Shown: in pieces, positions 32,830 to 40,715 of the stretch | Numbering within the stretch: position 1 is the stretch's first letter | How the letters are laid out: every line of letters begins with the position of its first letter | DNA from: Streptomyces sp. PT12 | GTDB taxonomy: Bacteria; Actinomycetota; Actinomycetes; Streptomycetales; Streptomycetaceae | DNA: 64,000 nt | NCBI RefSeq assembly: GCF_003311645.1 | Contig: NZ_QEST01000236.1 | Span: forward strand, 62,001 to 126,000 | Direction: 5' to 3' | Position numbers and translations under genes: made by a program | The notes under the pieces: model-generated | The model's input: only the letters and a program-made list of their open reading frames with translations | What the model was told of the DNA's origin: nothing | The model's database searches: none

Positions 32830-34029
32830 TCAGCCGGTGGCCTGGCGCGGCAGCTCGAGCCCGCCGTCGGCGGGCGAGCCGCAGTACTCGCGCACCGCGC
32901 TGGTCCTGGCCACGATCCGCCCGCGGTGGATCACGAGCCTGCTGTACGCCTGCGACAGCACGCCCGCGACCGTCTCGCCGCGCAGCGCCAGCAGCTCGGC
33001 GGGGAAGCCCGCCTCGATCCGCACCTCGGGCAGCCCGAGCGCGCGCCGCGCGCGCCCGCTGATGGCGCCGTACGCCTCGGGCGCCTCGCACGCCCCGCGC
33101 GAGGCCAGCAGGAACGCCGCCTCCAGCGGATCGCCGCGCCCCACCGGGTTGGCCGCGTCCCGCAGCGCGCCCCCGCCCGCCGCCACCGCGACCCCCGCCG
33201 CGGTCAGCAGCCGCACGGGCGTGCTCTCGCGCGCCCTGTGGGCCGGGCCGCAGCCGCCCTGCGGCAGGCAGATCACCGTGACCCCGGCGGCGGCGAGCCG
33301 TTCGGCGCAACGGGCCGCGAGCGGGGCGGGCAGCCGGGACAGGCCCGTGCAGGGGCCGATGGCGACGCCCGAGCGGCACGCCGCCACGGCGGAGGCCAGC
33401 CGCGCGAGCCGCGCGGGGTCGTCGGCCTCGGTGTGCAGATCGATCGGGCAGCCGTGCTCGTCGGCCAGGGAGAGCAGGATCTCGAGATAACCGGCCGGAT
33501 CGGGGTCCAGATCAGGACAACCACCCAGCGCGCCCGCGCCCATCTTCAGCGCGTCGCGCAACAGCGCGCGGTTGTCCGCGCCCGCGCGACCGGTGAGCAG
33601 GCGCGGCATCGCCACCGTGGTCAGCTCGGCGAGCCCGCGCAGGGCGCGCCGGGTGGCGAGCGCCCCCTCGAGGTCGGCGAGTCCGCGCGTGTCGCCGATC
33701 CTGATGTGGCTGCGCTGGGCGGTCGCCCCGTGCCCCAGCTGGACGAGCGCGGCCTCGGTGATCCTGCGGCGCAGCTCGTCGGGGGTGTCGGGCGGCGGGC
33801 CCGCCGCGACGCCGGTCAGCGCGGTGTCGTGGTGGGCGTGCGGCTCGGCGGGGGCGGGGAGCAGCAGATGGCCCGCGAGGTCGACCCGCGTTCCCTCGCC
33901 GTGCGCGGCGCCGCGCACGGCGAGGCTTCCTGGGGTGCCGACGGCCTCGATCCGGCCGCCGTACAGCCGGACGTCGACGGTCCGGCCGTCGGCGAGCCGG
34001 GGTCCGCTGAGTACGAGACGCTCTGGCAT
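32830..34029 (-). CDS. Amidohydrolase, cytosine-deaminase-like, altered metal site
   Basis: A 399-residue amidohydrolase-superfamily protein. The HxH pair (His64, His66) in EPHAHHD and the DLHTEADD block (His199, Glu201) fit cytosine deaminase-type enzymes. However the next conserved His is replaced (GPCTGLS, Pro226), and the strand-8 Asp appears as Gly287 (GGGALRD, normally GTDNVRD). Deaminase activity is doubtful. The C-terminal GFPAELLAL and GRIVA elements are intact. A TACGCT box seven bases before the ATG suggests a leaderless message. It flanks tRNA and rpmG. Confidence 0.7.
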   Translation of the reverse strand: MPERLVLSGPRLADGRTVDVRLYGGRIEAVGTPGSLAVRGAAHGEGTRVDLAGHLLLPAPAEPHAHHDTALTGVAAGPPPDTPDELRRRITEAALVQLGHGATAQRSHIRIGDTRGLADLEGALATRRALRGLAELTTVAMPRLLTGRAGADNRALLRDALKMGAGALGGCPDLDPDPAGYLEILLSLADEHGCPIDLHTEADDPARLARLASAVAACRSGVAIGPCTGLSRLPAPLAARCAERLAAAGVTVICLPQGGCGPAHRARESTPVRLLTAAGVAVAAGGGALRDAANPVGRGDPLEAAFLLASRGACEAPEAYGAISGRARRALGLPEVRIEAGFPAELLALRGETVAGVLSQAYSRLVIHRGRIVARTSAVREYCGSPADGGLELPRQATG

Positions 34030-34036
34030 CGGAAGG

Positions 34037-34042
34037 AGCGTA
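34037..34042 (-). promoter_or_regulatory. Leaderless-type -10 box of the amidohydrolase gene
   Basis: TACGCT on the minus strand lies seven bases before the ATG at 34029, and no ribosome-binding site is present. Transcription would begin at the A of the start codon. Confidence 0.5.
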
Positions 34043-34190
34043 AGGCTCGTGCCAGGTGGGCGTGGGGAGGGAGAGAATAGTCATACCGGTGTGGCCCGAC
34101 GGGCGCCCCCGGCCCTCCGGCGCGGTCGGTCGCCTCCGCCCAAATCGGATTTCGCCTTGGCCGCCTCAGCGTGTAATCTCTTGAGCGCTC

Positions 34191-34263
34191 GCCCCAATAG
34201 CTCAGTCGGCAGAGCGTCTCCATGGTAAGGAGAAGGTCAACGGTTCGATTCCGTTTTGGGGCT
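34191..34263 (+). tRNA. tRNA-Thr (GGT)
   Basis: A 73-base cloverleaf: acceptor GCCCCAA/TTGGGGC, D arm GCTC/GAGC, anticodon stem TCTCC/GGAGA with loop ATGGTAA (anticodon GGT), T arm with TTCGATT. Discriminator is T; CCA is not encoded. Confidence 0.97.
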
Positions 34264-34310
34264 CTGAGGTGTGAGACCTCCCGTTCGCGACGCGGGGTCG
34301 CTCATCTCAT

Positions 34311-34383
34311 GGCGGCGTAGCTCAGTCGGTAGAGCAAACGGCTCATAATCGTTATGTCACCGGTTCAAGTCCGGTCGCCGCTA
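34311..34383 (+). tRNA. tRNA-Met (CAT)
   Basis: A 73-base cloverleaf with anticodon loop CTCATAA (CAT), D arm GCTC/GAGC and T loop TTCAAGT. The acceptor has a G-U at the first pair. It lacks the three G-C pairs of initiator tRNA in the anticodon stem, so it is elongator Met. CCA is not encoded. Confidence 0.95.
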
Positions 34384-34488
34384 CGCACAGTAGCCGGTTG
34401 CGAGGTCGGTCCTCCGATCGGCTACTCTCGTACGTGTTCGATCGCGTTCGATCCCGTTTCACCCGTTCATCCGTCAAGGAGCACTCAC

Positions 34489-34653
34489 GTGGCTGCCACA
34501 GACGTCCGCCCGAAGATCACGCTGGCCTGCGTGGAGTGCAAGGAGCGGAACTACATCACCAGGAAGAACCGGCGCAATGACCCGGACCGCCTGGAGATGA
34601 AGAAGCACTGCCCGCGCTGCAACGCCCACACGGCCCACCGCGAAACGCGCTGA
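34489..34653 (+). CDS. rpmG: 50S ribosomal protein L33
   Basis: A 54-residue large-subunit protein. It keeps both CxxC pairs (ACVECKER and HCPRCNAH), so this is the zinc-binding form. The GTG start follows AAGGAG at 34476-34481. It lies between tRNA-Met and the MaoC pair, the usual Streptomyces order. Actinomycetes usually also carry a zinc-free copy elsewhere. Confidence 0.97.
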   Translation: MAATDVRPKITLACVECKERNYITRKNRRNDPDRLEMKKHCPRCNAHTAHRETR

Positions 34654-34684
34654 CGCGCCCCTCCACTCCACATCGCATCGCCTC

Positions 34685-34716
34685 AAGGCCGCTCCTTCTC
34701 CATGGGGGGCGGCCTT
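34685..34716 (+). terminator. Terminator after rpmG
   Basis: AAGGCCGC (34685-34692) pairs with GCGGCCTT (34709-34716), extended by three more pairs inward including one G-U. It lies 32 bases after the rpmG stop. Confidence 0.6.
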
Positions 34717-34749
34717 CCGGCGCCTCCGGACCCGACGAGGAAGTCATCG

Positions 34750-35202
34750 ATGGCCCTGGACCAGTCCTTCGCCGGGCGGAGTTACCCGCCCACGCCGCCC
34801 TATGAGGTCGGGCGCGAGAAGATCCGCGAGTTCGCCGAGGCCATCGGGGACTCCCACCCGGCGTACACCGACCCCGAGGCGGCCAAGCAGCTGGGCCACC
34901 CCGATGTGATCGCGCCCCCGACGTTTGTCTTCTCGATCACCTACCACGCCGCGCACCAGGTGGTGCGCGACCCGGCGCTCGGCCTCGACTACACGCGGGT
35001 GGTGCACGGCGACCAGAGGTTCGCCTATTCACGCCCCGTGCGCGCGGGCGACCGCCTCACCGTGACCTCCACGATCGAGTCGGTGCGCTCCATGGCAGGG
35101 AACGAGGTCATCGACGTGCGCGGCGACGTGCACGACGAGGCCGGCGAGCACGTCGTGACCGCGTTCACCAAGCTGGTGTCGCGCAAGAAGGAGGCGTCAT
35201 GA
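34750..35202 (+). CDS. MaoC-like dehydratase subunit, FAS1-type N domain
   Basis: A 150-residue HotDog-fold protein of the kind that pairs with a catalytic MaoC subunit, as HadA with HadB in mycobacterial 3-hydroxyacyl-ACP dehydratase. Motifs: REFAEAIGDSHPAYTD and IAPPTFVFSITYHAAHQ. It lacks the full catalytic D/H signature of its partner. GAGGAAG precedes ATG 34750, and the stop overlaps the partner start by ATGA, supporting a heterodimer. Confidence 0.87.
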   Translation: MALDQSFAGRSYPPTPPYEVGREKIREFAEAIGDSHPAYTDPEAAKQLGHPDVIAPPTFVFSITYHAAHQVVRDPALGLDYTRVVHGDQRFAYSRPVRAGDRLTVTSTIESVRSMAGNEVIDVRGDVHDEAGEHVVTAFTKLVSRKKEAS

Positions 35203-35633
35203 CCGCCGCGGTCGCCTACGCGGACGTCGAGCCCGGCACCGAGCTGCCGGGGGCGGCGTTCCCCGTCACCCGGGAGACGCTCGTGCGCTATGCCGGGGCC
35301 TCGGGGGACTTCAACCCCATCCACTGGAACGAGAAGTTCGCCCGCGAGGTCGGCCTGCCCGACGTCATCGCGCACGGCATGTTCACGATGGCCGAGGCCG
35401 CGCGCGTGGTGACCGACTGGGCGGGCGACCCCGCGGCGGTCGTGGAGTACGGGGTCCGCTTCACCAAGCCGGTCGTCGTGCCGAACGACGAGACGGGCGC
35501 GCTCATCGAGGTCACCGGAACGGTGGCCGCCAAGCTGGACGACGAGGCCCGCACGGTCCGCGTCGACCTGACGGCGCGGAGCGCGGGCCAGAAGGTCCTC
35601 GGCATGGCGCGGGCGGTCGTTCGCCTGGCGTGA
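35199..35633 (+). CDS. MaoC-family dehydratase, catalytic subunit
   Basis: A 144-residue HotDog hydratase/dehydratase. The hydratase motif YAGASGDFNPIHWNEKFA carries the catalytic Asp and His, followed by IAHGMFTMAEAARVV. It is predicted to dehydrate (3R)-hydroxyacyl thioesters together with the overlapping upstream subunit. The pair is adjacent to rpmG, as in other streptomycetes. Confidence 0.88.
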   Translation: MTAAVAYADVEPGTELPGAAFPVTRETLVRYAGASGDFNPIHWNEKFAREVGLPDVIAHGMFTMAEAARVVTDWAGDPAAVVEYGVRFTKPVVVPNDETGALIEVTGTVAAKLDDEARTVRVDLTARSAGQKVLGMARAVVRLA

Positions 35634-36095
35634 GTCGCCGCGCTGGCCTGGGTGGGGCGGCTACGGTCTTGACGTCCTCCCGTTCGCCGTCGGCCGGGCG
35701 GACGGGTTCATGGCGGGTGCGGGTTACTGAGGGCACCTACGGGGGAGGGGGCGTCGGGCGTGCGGCCGTCTCGGTCACCGGGCTATTTCGTTGCTGGCTG
35801 GGGCCGTTCGCCGAACGGGCGCGGCCGCGTCCCTTGTGGGCGGCCGCCTGGCCGGTGGTCGGTTGCGGTGGCGCGCACCCTTCGGGCCTGCCCTGGCCGC
35901 ATGTGGCGTTTTCATTCCTGGCGTCCGTTGAGCTTATGGAGCGGGCCGGTCCGGGGCCGGGGAGCGCGTCGTTCAGCGGGCACACCGGGCTTTATGTCCC
36001 GCTTACGCGGGGTCGCGGTCTCTTCTGAAACGCGGCACGTTTTGTTCAACACACACCGTGCCCCATGCGGTCGCCGTCGCAAGCCGCCCGCAGGG
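35634..36095. other. Non-coding stretch with relatives of the 39.4-39.55 kb repeat
   Basis: About 460 bases without a credible gene. ACGTCCTCCCGTTCGCC at 35672-35688 is repeated, inverted, at 39531-39547. A CCGTTCG/CGAACGG palindrome lies near 35808. The end of the stretch holds copy A of a 73-base element. Confidence 0.6.
35992..36064 (-). repeat. 73-base dispersed element, copy A
   Basis: The reverse complement aligns without gaps to 39424-39496, about 63 of 73 positions identical. It contains the hairpin CCCGC-GTAA-GCGGG and ends with GGGGCACGGTGTGT at its other side. The two copies are inverted with respect to each other. Confidence 0.85.
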
Positions 36096-36125
36096 TTGAC
36101 CAAGTTAGTGATCGAGCACTAACTT
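36096..36125 (+). promoter_or_regulatory. TetR gene promoter and operator
   Basis: TTGACC (36096-36101) and TAACTT (36120-36125) form a promoter with an 18-base spacer. Over it lies a perfect inverted repeat, AAGTTAGTG (36102-36110) and CACTAACTT (36117-36125). The implied transcript starts at or next to the ATG at 36133, so the message would be leaderless. Confidence 0.8.
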
Positions 36126-36132
36126 ACTCCTC

Positions 36133-36702
36133 ATGGCCAAGGAGAGCAGCCGGATGTCGGCCGAGGAGCGGCGCGAGAGCGTGGTGCGGGCCGCCATCGT
36201 CGAGTTCGCCCGTGGAGGGTACGCGGGGACATCGACGGCTGCCATCGCCCGCCGTGTGGGGGTCTCCCAGCCGTATCTGTTCCGCCTCTTCCCCGACAAG
36301 CGCGAGATCTTCCTGGCCGCCGCGGAGCGGTGCACGCAGGACATCCGCCGCGTTTTCGACGAGGCGGCGCGGAAGGTCGACCTGTCCGAGATCCTCGAGG
36401 TCAAGGAGGCGATGGCCGACGCCTATCTGGATCTGGTCGAGGACCGCGACGGCCTGCTGTTCCAGCTCCAGATGTATGTGGCGGTGCAGATCGCCGAGGC
36501 GTCGGGGGACGCGGAGTTCGGCGAGCGGATCAGGGCCGCGTGGCTCGAGCTGTACGACTCCGCGCGCATGCACCTGGGCGCCGACGACGAGCTGATCGGC
36601 ACGTTCTTCAGCGTGGGCATGCTGATCAACGTCCTGGTGGCGATGGGCTTCCCACCGGAGCACCGGGTCTGGAACATCTGCCCCGGCATGCACGACGCCT
36701 GA
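36133..36702 (+). CDS. TetR-family repressor of the adjacent efflux pump
   Basis: A 189-residue regulator. The TetR helix-turn-helix is TSTAAIARRVGVSQPYLFRLF (about residues 34-54), followed by a helical ligand-binding domain. The promoter contains a palindromic operator, and a degenerate copy precedes the MFS gene downstream, so autoregulation and drug-inducible control of the pump are expected. No ribosome-binding site precedes the ATG, matching a leaderless message. Confidence 0.9.
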   Translation: MAKESSRMSAEERRESVVRAAIVEFARGGYAGTSTAAIARRVGVSQPYLFRLFPDKREIFLAAAERCTQDIRRVFDEAARKVDLSEILEVKEAMADAYLDLVEDRDGLLFQLQMYVAVQIAEASGDAEFGERIRAAWLELYDSARMHLGADDELIGTFFSVGMLINVLVAMGFPPEHRVWNICPGMHDA

Positions 36703-36755
36703 GCGCCCACCGGCTCCCTGATCTCGTCACGCACGGTGCACCCGTGTGTACCCAA

Positions 36756-36779
36756 AAGTTATTGACCGATCACTACCTG
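36756..36779. promoter_or_regulatory. Second TetR operator, upstream of the MFS gene
   Basis: These 24 bases match the operator at 36102-36125 at 19 positions, keeping AAGTTA and CACTA at equal spacing. It lies 43 bases before the MFS start. Confidence 0.75.
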
Positions 36780-36821
36780 GCGCGGTCGTCCGGCCGCCAA
36801 CGCCGTTCTCCGGAGGGGGAC

Positions 36822-38285
36822 ATGTCCGACAACGAACCGCCCGCGCAGCCCAAGGCCCATCGCGCCCTGGTCGTCTGGACCCTGCTGGTCACGAGTGCCG
36901 CCACGTTCATGGCGTCCCTTGACAACCTCGTGGTCACCACCGCCCTGCCCGTCATCCGCGACGACCTCGGCGGCGACCTGGCCGACCTCGAGTGGATCGT
37001 CAACGGCTACACGCTCCCGTTCGCCTGCCTCCTGCTGCTCGGTGCGGCGCTTGGCGACCGCTTCGGCCGCCGCCGCATCTTCGGCATCGGCGTCGCGCTC
37101 TTCACCGTCTCGTCGGCGGCCGCCGCGCTCGCCGGTTCGCCCGGCGCGCTGATCGCCGCGCGCGCCGCCCAGGGCACCGGTGCGGCGATCCTGCTGCCGC
37201 TGAGCCTCACCCTGATCTCCGCGGCCGTGCCCGCCGCCCGCCGCGGCGCCGCGTTCGGCATCTGGGGCGCGGTCAACGGCCTCGCCATCGCCAGCGGCCC
37301 GCTCGTCGGCGGCGCCATCACCGAACACCTGACCTGGCAGTGGATCTTCTGGCTGAACATCCCCATCGGCCTCGCCGTCCTGCCGCTCGTCTACACCCGC
37401 CTCGCCGAGAGCCACGGCCCCAACAACCGCCTCGACCTGATCGGCGCGGTCCTCGCCAGCGGCGGCCTCTTCGGGATCGTTCTCTCGATCGTCCGCGGCC
37501 ACGAGCACGGCTGGACCTCGGGCCCCGTGCTCGCCGGGTTCGCCGTGGGCGCGGTGCTGCTCGTGGCGTTCGTGCTGTGGGAGCTGCGCACGCCGCACCC
37601 GATGCTCCCGATGCGCTTCTTCAGGTCGAGGACGTTCACCGCGATCAACGTCGCCAGCCTGCTGATGTTCCTCGGGATGTTCGGCTCGATCTTCCTGCTG
37701 ACGCAGTTCCTCCAGCTGATCCAGGGCTACTCGCCCATGGAGGCGGGCCTGCGCATGCTGCCGTGGACCGCGATGCCCATGCTCGTCGCCCCGCTCGCCG
37801 GAGCGCTGAGCGACCGCGTCGGCGGGCGGCCCATCGTGGCCACGGGCCTGGCGCTGATGGCCGCGGGCCTCGGCTGGTTCGCGGTGCTCGCCGAGCCCGA
37901 CGTGAGCTATGCGAGCCAGGTGCCCGCGTTCGTGATCTGCGGCATCGGCATGGCGATGTTCTTCGCGCCGACCGGTGCCATGGTCATGGGCTCCGTCTCC
38001 CCCGAGGAGGAGGGCATAGCCTCCGGCGTGAACAACGCCCTCCGCGAGGTCGGCGGCGCCCTCGGCGTCGCGGTCCTGGCCTCCGTCTTCGCCTCCCAGG
38101 GCGGCTACGAGACCCCGCGGCGCTTCACCGACGGGCTCGTCCCCGCGCTGTGGCTCGGCGCCGCGGCCCTGGTCGCGGCGACGGTGGCGATCCTGTTCAC
38201 CGCCAACGCCCGCCGCCCCGGCCCCGCGCCCGATGGACCCCTCGCCAAGGAGCCCCCGCGCACCCCGGTCACCATGACCGCATGA
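36822..38285 (+). CDS. MFS drug-efflux transporter, DHA2/EmrB-QacA type
   Basis: A 487-residue proton antiporter with 14 predicted spans. Motifs: DNLVVTTALPVIRDDLG (motif D1), LGDRFGRRRIF (motif A) and the SGPLVGG-type motif C in GLAIASGPLVGGAITE. GGAGGGGG precedes the ATG at 36822. It is controlled by the upstream TetR through the shared operator and terminates at a 13-bp hairpin. The exported compound is unknown. Confidence 0.92.
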   Translation: MSDNEPPAQPKAHRALVVWTLLVTSAATFMASLDNLVVTTALPVIRDDLGGDLADLEWIVNGYTLPFACLLLLGAALGDRFGRRRIFGIGVALFTVSSAAAALAGSPGALIAARAAQGTGAAILLPLSLTLISAAVPAARRGAAFGIWGAVNGLAIASGPLVGGAITEHLTWQWIFWLNIPIGLAVLPLVYTRLAESHGPNNRLDLIGAVLASGGLFGIVLSIVRGHEHGWTSGPVLAGFAVGAVLLVAFVLWELRTPHPMLPMRFFRSRTFTAINVASLLMFLGMFGSIFLLTQFLQLIQGYSPMEAGLRMLPWTAMPMLVAPLAGALSDRVGGRPIVATGLALMAAGLGWFAVLAEPDVSYASQVPAFVICGIGMAMFFAPTGAMVMGSVSPEEEGIASGVNNALREVGGALGVAVLASVFASQGGYETPRRFTDGLVPALWLGAAALVAATVAILFTANARRPGPAPDGPLAKEPPRTPVTMTA

Positions 38286-38289
38286 CCGG

Positions 38290-38326
38290 CGCCCCCCGCC
38301 CGCGGTGGAGGGGCGGGCGGGGGGCG
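38290..38326 (+). terminator. Terminator after the MFS gene
   Basis: CGCCCCCCGCCCG (38290-38302) pairs perfectly with CGGGCGGGGGGCG (38314-38326) around an 11-base loop. Confidence 0.8.
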
Positions 38327-38333
38327 TCCCCCT

Positions 38334-38339
38334 TACCCT
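38334..38339 (+). promoter_or_regulatory. Leaderless-type -10 box of murB
   Basis: TACCCT ends seven bases before the GTG start of murB. A GAGGA in between is too close to the start to be a good ribosome site. No clear -35 box. Confidence 0.45.
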
Positions 38340-38346
38340 GAGGACC

Positions 38347-39402
38347 GTGCACGAGACCCGTAACGCGCCGCTCGCCCCGCTGACCACCCTCCGGCTCGGC
38401 GGGGCCGCCGCACGCCTGATCACCGCCACCACCGACGACGAGGTCGTCGCCGCCGTCGCCGAGGCGGACGCGAGCGGCACGCCGCTCCTCCTCATCGGCG
38501 GCGGCAGCAACCTGGTCATCGCCGACAGCGGCTTCCCCGGCACCGCCCTGCGCATCGCCACCACCGGCTTCGCACTCGACGGCACCCGCCTCGAACTGGC
38601 CGCTGGCGAGGACTGGTCGGCCGCCGTCGGCCGCGCCGTCGAGGCCGGGCTCGCCGGGATCGAGTGCCTGGCCGGGATCCCGGGATCCGCGGGCGCCACC
38701 CCCGTGCAGAACGTCGGCGCCTACGGCCAGGAGGTCTCAAGCGTCCTCACCGAGGTCGTCGCCTACGACCGCCTCAGCCGCGCAACGGTCACCCTCCCCG
38801 CCGCCGCGTGCGGATTCGCCTACCGGCACAGCAGGTTCAAGGCCGACCCCGACCGTTTCGTCGTGCTGCGCGTCCGGTTCGCGCTCGAGGACGCCGGAGG
38901 GCTCTCCGCCCCCATCCGCTACGCCGAGGCCGCCCGGCTGCTCGGCGTCGAGCCGGGCGACCGCGTTCCCGCGGCTGAGGCCCGCGACGCGGTCGTCAAG
39001 CTGCGCACCGGCAAGGGCATGGTCCTCGACCCCGAGGACCACGACACGTGGTCCGCTGGCTCGTTCTTCACCAACCCCCTGCTCGACGAGGCCCAGTTCG
39101 CCGCCTTCCTCGACCGCGTCGCCGACCGCCTCGGCCCCGATGTCGCCGCGCCCGCCTACCCGGCCGAGGACGGCCTCACCAAGACGTCGGCGGCCTGGCT
39201 GATCGAACGCGCCGGGTTCACCAAGGGCTATGGAACGGGCCCGGCCCGCATCTCGGGCAAGCACACCCTCGCCCTCACCAACCGCGGCACCGCCCGCACC
39301 GCCGACCTGCTCGCCCTGGCCCGCGAGGTCCGCGACGGCGTCCGCGCGACGTTCGGCGTGACCCTGGTCAACGAGCCGGTCCTGGTCGGCACATCACTCT
39401 GA
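38347..39402 (+). CDS. murB: UDP-N-acetylmuramate dehydrogenase
   Basis: A 351-residue FAD enzyme that reduces UDP-GlcNAc-enolpyruvate to UDP-MurNAc with NADPH in peptidoglycan synthesis. FAD-binding blocks are LLIGGGSNLVIADSGF and GIPGSAGATPVQNVGAYGQE. Active-site elements are FAYRHSRFK (Arg), GSFFTNP (the proton-donating Ser) and VNEPVLVG (Glu). It is a type I MurB with the Tyr loop region expected in actinomycetes. The GTG start gives the usual VHETRNAPLAPLTTLRLGG beginning. Confidence 0.95.
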   Translation: MHETRNAPLAPLTTLRLGGAAARLITATTDDEVVAAVAEADASGTPLLLIGGGSNLVIADSGFPGTALRIATTGFALDGTRLELAAGEDWSAAVGRAVEAGLAGIECLAGIPGSAGATPVQNVGAYGQEVSSVLTEVVAYDRLSRATVTLPAAACGFAYRHSRFKADPDRFVVLRVRFALEDAGGLSAPIRYAEAARLLGVEPGDRVPAAEARDAVVKLRTGKGMVLDPEDHDTWSAGSFFTNPLLDEAQFAAFLDRVADRLGPDVAAPAYPAEDGLTKTSAAWLIERAGFTKGYGTGPARISGKHTLALTNRGTARTADLLALAREVRDGVRATFGVTLVNEPVLVGTSL

Positions 39403-39423
39403 CGCTGCGCGCTTCCCCCGCGC

Positions 39424-39496
39424 GGGGCACGGTGTGTAGTGAACAGAACGCGCCCCGTGTCAGAAGATACCCCGACCCCGCGTAAGCGGGGGATAA
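39424..39496 (+). repeat. 73-base dispersed element, copy B
   Basis: Gap-free match to the reverse complement of 35992-36064. The hairpin CCCCGC-GTAA-GCGGGG lies at its right side. It is followed 34 bases later by the 17-base element at 39531-39547 that also accompanies copy A. It occupies the gap between convergent murB and the deaminase-family gene. Confidence 0.85.
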
Positions 39497-39586
39497 GCAC
39501 CGCCCCGCCACCTGAGCTCAACGTGCGCGCGGCGAACGGGAGGACGTTCAGCCCTGAGCGGCCCCCACCCAGCCCCCGCCAAAAGC

Positions 39587-40615
39587 CTAAAGCGCCAGCC
39601 ACTCGTCGATCTCCACCAGGATCTTGTCCCGCACATCCTCAGGAGCCGCCGAGGCGCGGACCGACTGGCGGGCCAGGTCGGCCAGTTCGGCGTCCGTGAA
39701 GGCGTGGTGCTCGCGCGCGATCTCGTACTGCGCCGCGAGGCGCGAGCCGAAGAGCAGCGGGTCGTCGGCCCCCAGGGCCATCGGCACGCCCGCCCCGAAC
39801 AGCGTCCGCAGCGGCACGTCGGCCAGCGTCGGATACACGCCGAGCGCGACGTTCGACGCCGGGCACACCTCGCACGTCACGCGCGCCTCGGCCAGCCGCT
39901 CCAGCAGCCGCGGGTCCTCCGCCGCCCGCACCCCGTGCCCGATCCGGCTCGCCCGCAGGTCGTCGAGGCAGTCCCGCACGCTGCGCGGCCCCGAGAGCTC
40001 GCCCCCGTGCGGAGCCGCGAGCAGCCCGCCCTCCCGCGCGATCGCGAACGCGCGGTCGAAGTCCCGTGCAAAGCCCCGGCGTTCGTCGTTGGACAGGCCG
40101 AACCCCACGATCCCCCTGTCCCGGTAGCGCACCGCGAGCCGCGCCAGCGTCCTGGCCTCCAGGGGGTGCTTGATCCGGTTCGCCGCGACCAGCAGCCGCA
40201 TCCCGAGCCCGGTCTCGCGCGACGTCGTCTCCACGGCGTCGAGGATGATCTCGAGCGCGGGGGAGAGCCCGCCGAGGCGCGGCGCGTACGACGTCGGGTC
40301 CACCTGGATCTCCAGCCAGCGCGACCCGTCCCGCAGATCCTCCTCGGCCGCCTCGCGCACCAGCCGCTGGATGTCCTCGGGCCGCCGCAGGCACGAGCGC
40401 GCGATGTCGTAGAGCCGCTGGAAGCGGAACCAGCCGCGCTCGTCCGTGGCCCGCAGCCGCGGCGGCCGCGCGCCGCTCAGCGCCTCGGGCAGGTGAACGC
40501 CGTACTTGTCCGCCAGCTCGATCAGCGTGCCGGGCCGCATCGAGCCGGTGAAGTGCAGATGCAGATGCGCCTTGGGGAGCGAACGGACATCACGTCCGGG
40601 ACCAACACGAGCCAT
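39587..40615 (-). CDS. Adenosine-deaminase-family protein
   Basis: A 342-residue metal-dependent purine deaminase homologue. Zn ligands and catalytic residues are present: KAHLHLHFTG (HxH), AAPHGGELSG (His, then Glu), RIGHGVRA (His) and ALGADDPLLF (Asp pair). It may act on adenosine, adenine or another purine. An in-frame ATG at 40633 would add six residues; neither start has a strong ribosome site. The gene's place between murB and the aminotransferase is usual in streptomycetes. Confidence 0.85.
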   Translation of the reverse strand: MARVGPGRDVRSLPKAHLHLHFTGSMRPGTLIELADKYGVHLPEALSGARPPRLRATDERGWFRFQRLYDIARSCLRRPEDIQRLVREAAEEDLRDGSRWLEIQVDPTSYAPRLGGLSPALEIILDAVETTSRETGLGMRLLVAANRIKHPLEARTLARLAVRYRDRGIVGFGLSNDERRGFARDFDRAFAIAREGGLLAAPHGGELSGPRSVRDCLDDLRASRIGHGVRAAEDPRLLERLAEARVTCEVCPASNVALGVYPTLADVPLRTLFGAGVPMALGADDPLLFGSRLAAQYEIAREHHAFTDAELADLARQSVRASAAPEDVRDKILVEIDEWLAL

Positions 40616-40715
40616 CCCAAGATCTTGCCGCATCCCGGCAGATCGCTGGTAGTCGCATGACCCGGACGTGTTGCCCGCCGAACAACCGCCTCAGTGACGG
40701 CCCCTGGCGACCGCC

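Noticed and set aside
34191-34383. Integrated element at the tRNA genes
   Set aside because: No integrase, no duplicated tRNA 3' end, and flanking genes are in the usual order.
35630-36028. 132-codon frame in the gap after the MaoC pair
   Set aside because: Composition is not protein-like, it has no ribosome site, and it runs through the dispersed repeat element.
39478-39500. Hairpin resembling the core of a type I-E CRISPR repeat
   Set aside because: Only single copies occur here and at 35.99 kb, similarity extends over 73 bases beyond a repeat unit, there are no spacers and no cas genes in the window.
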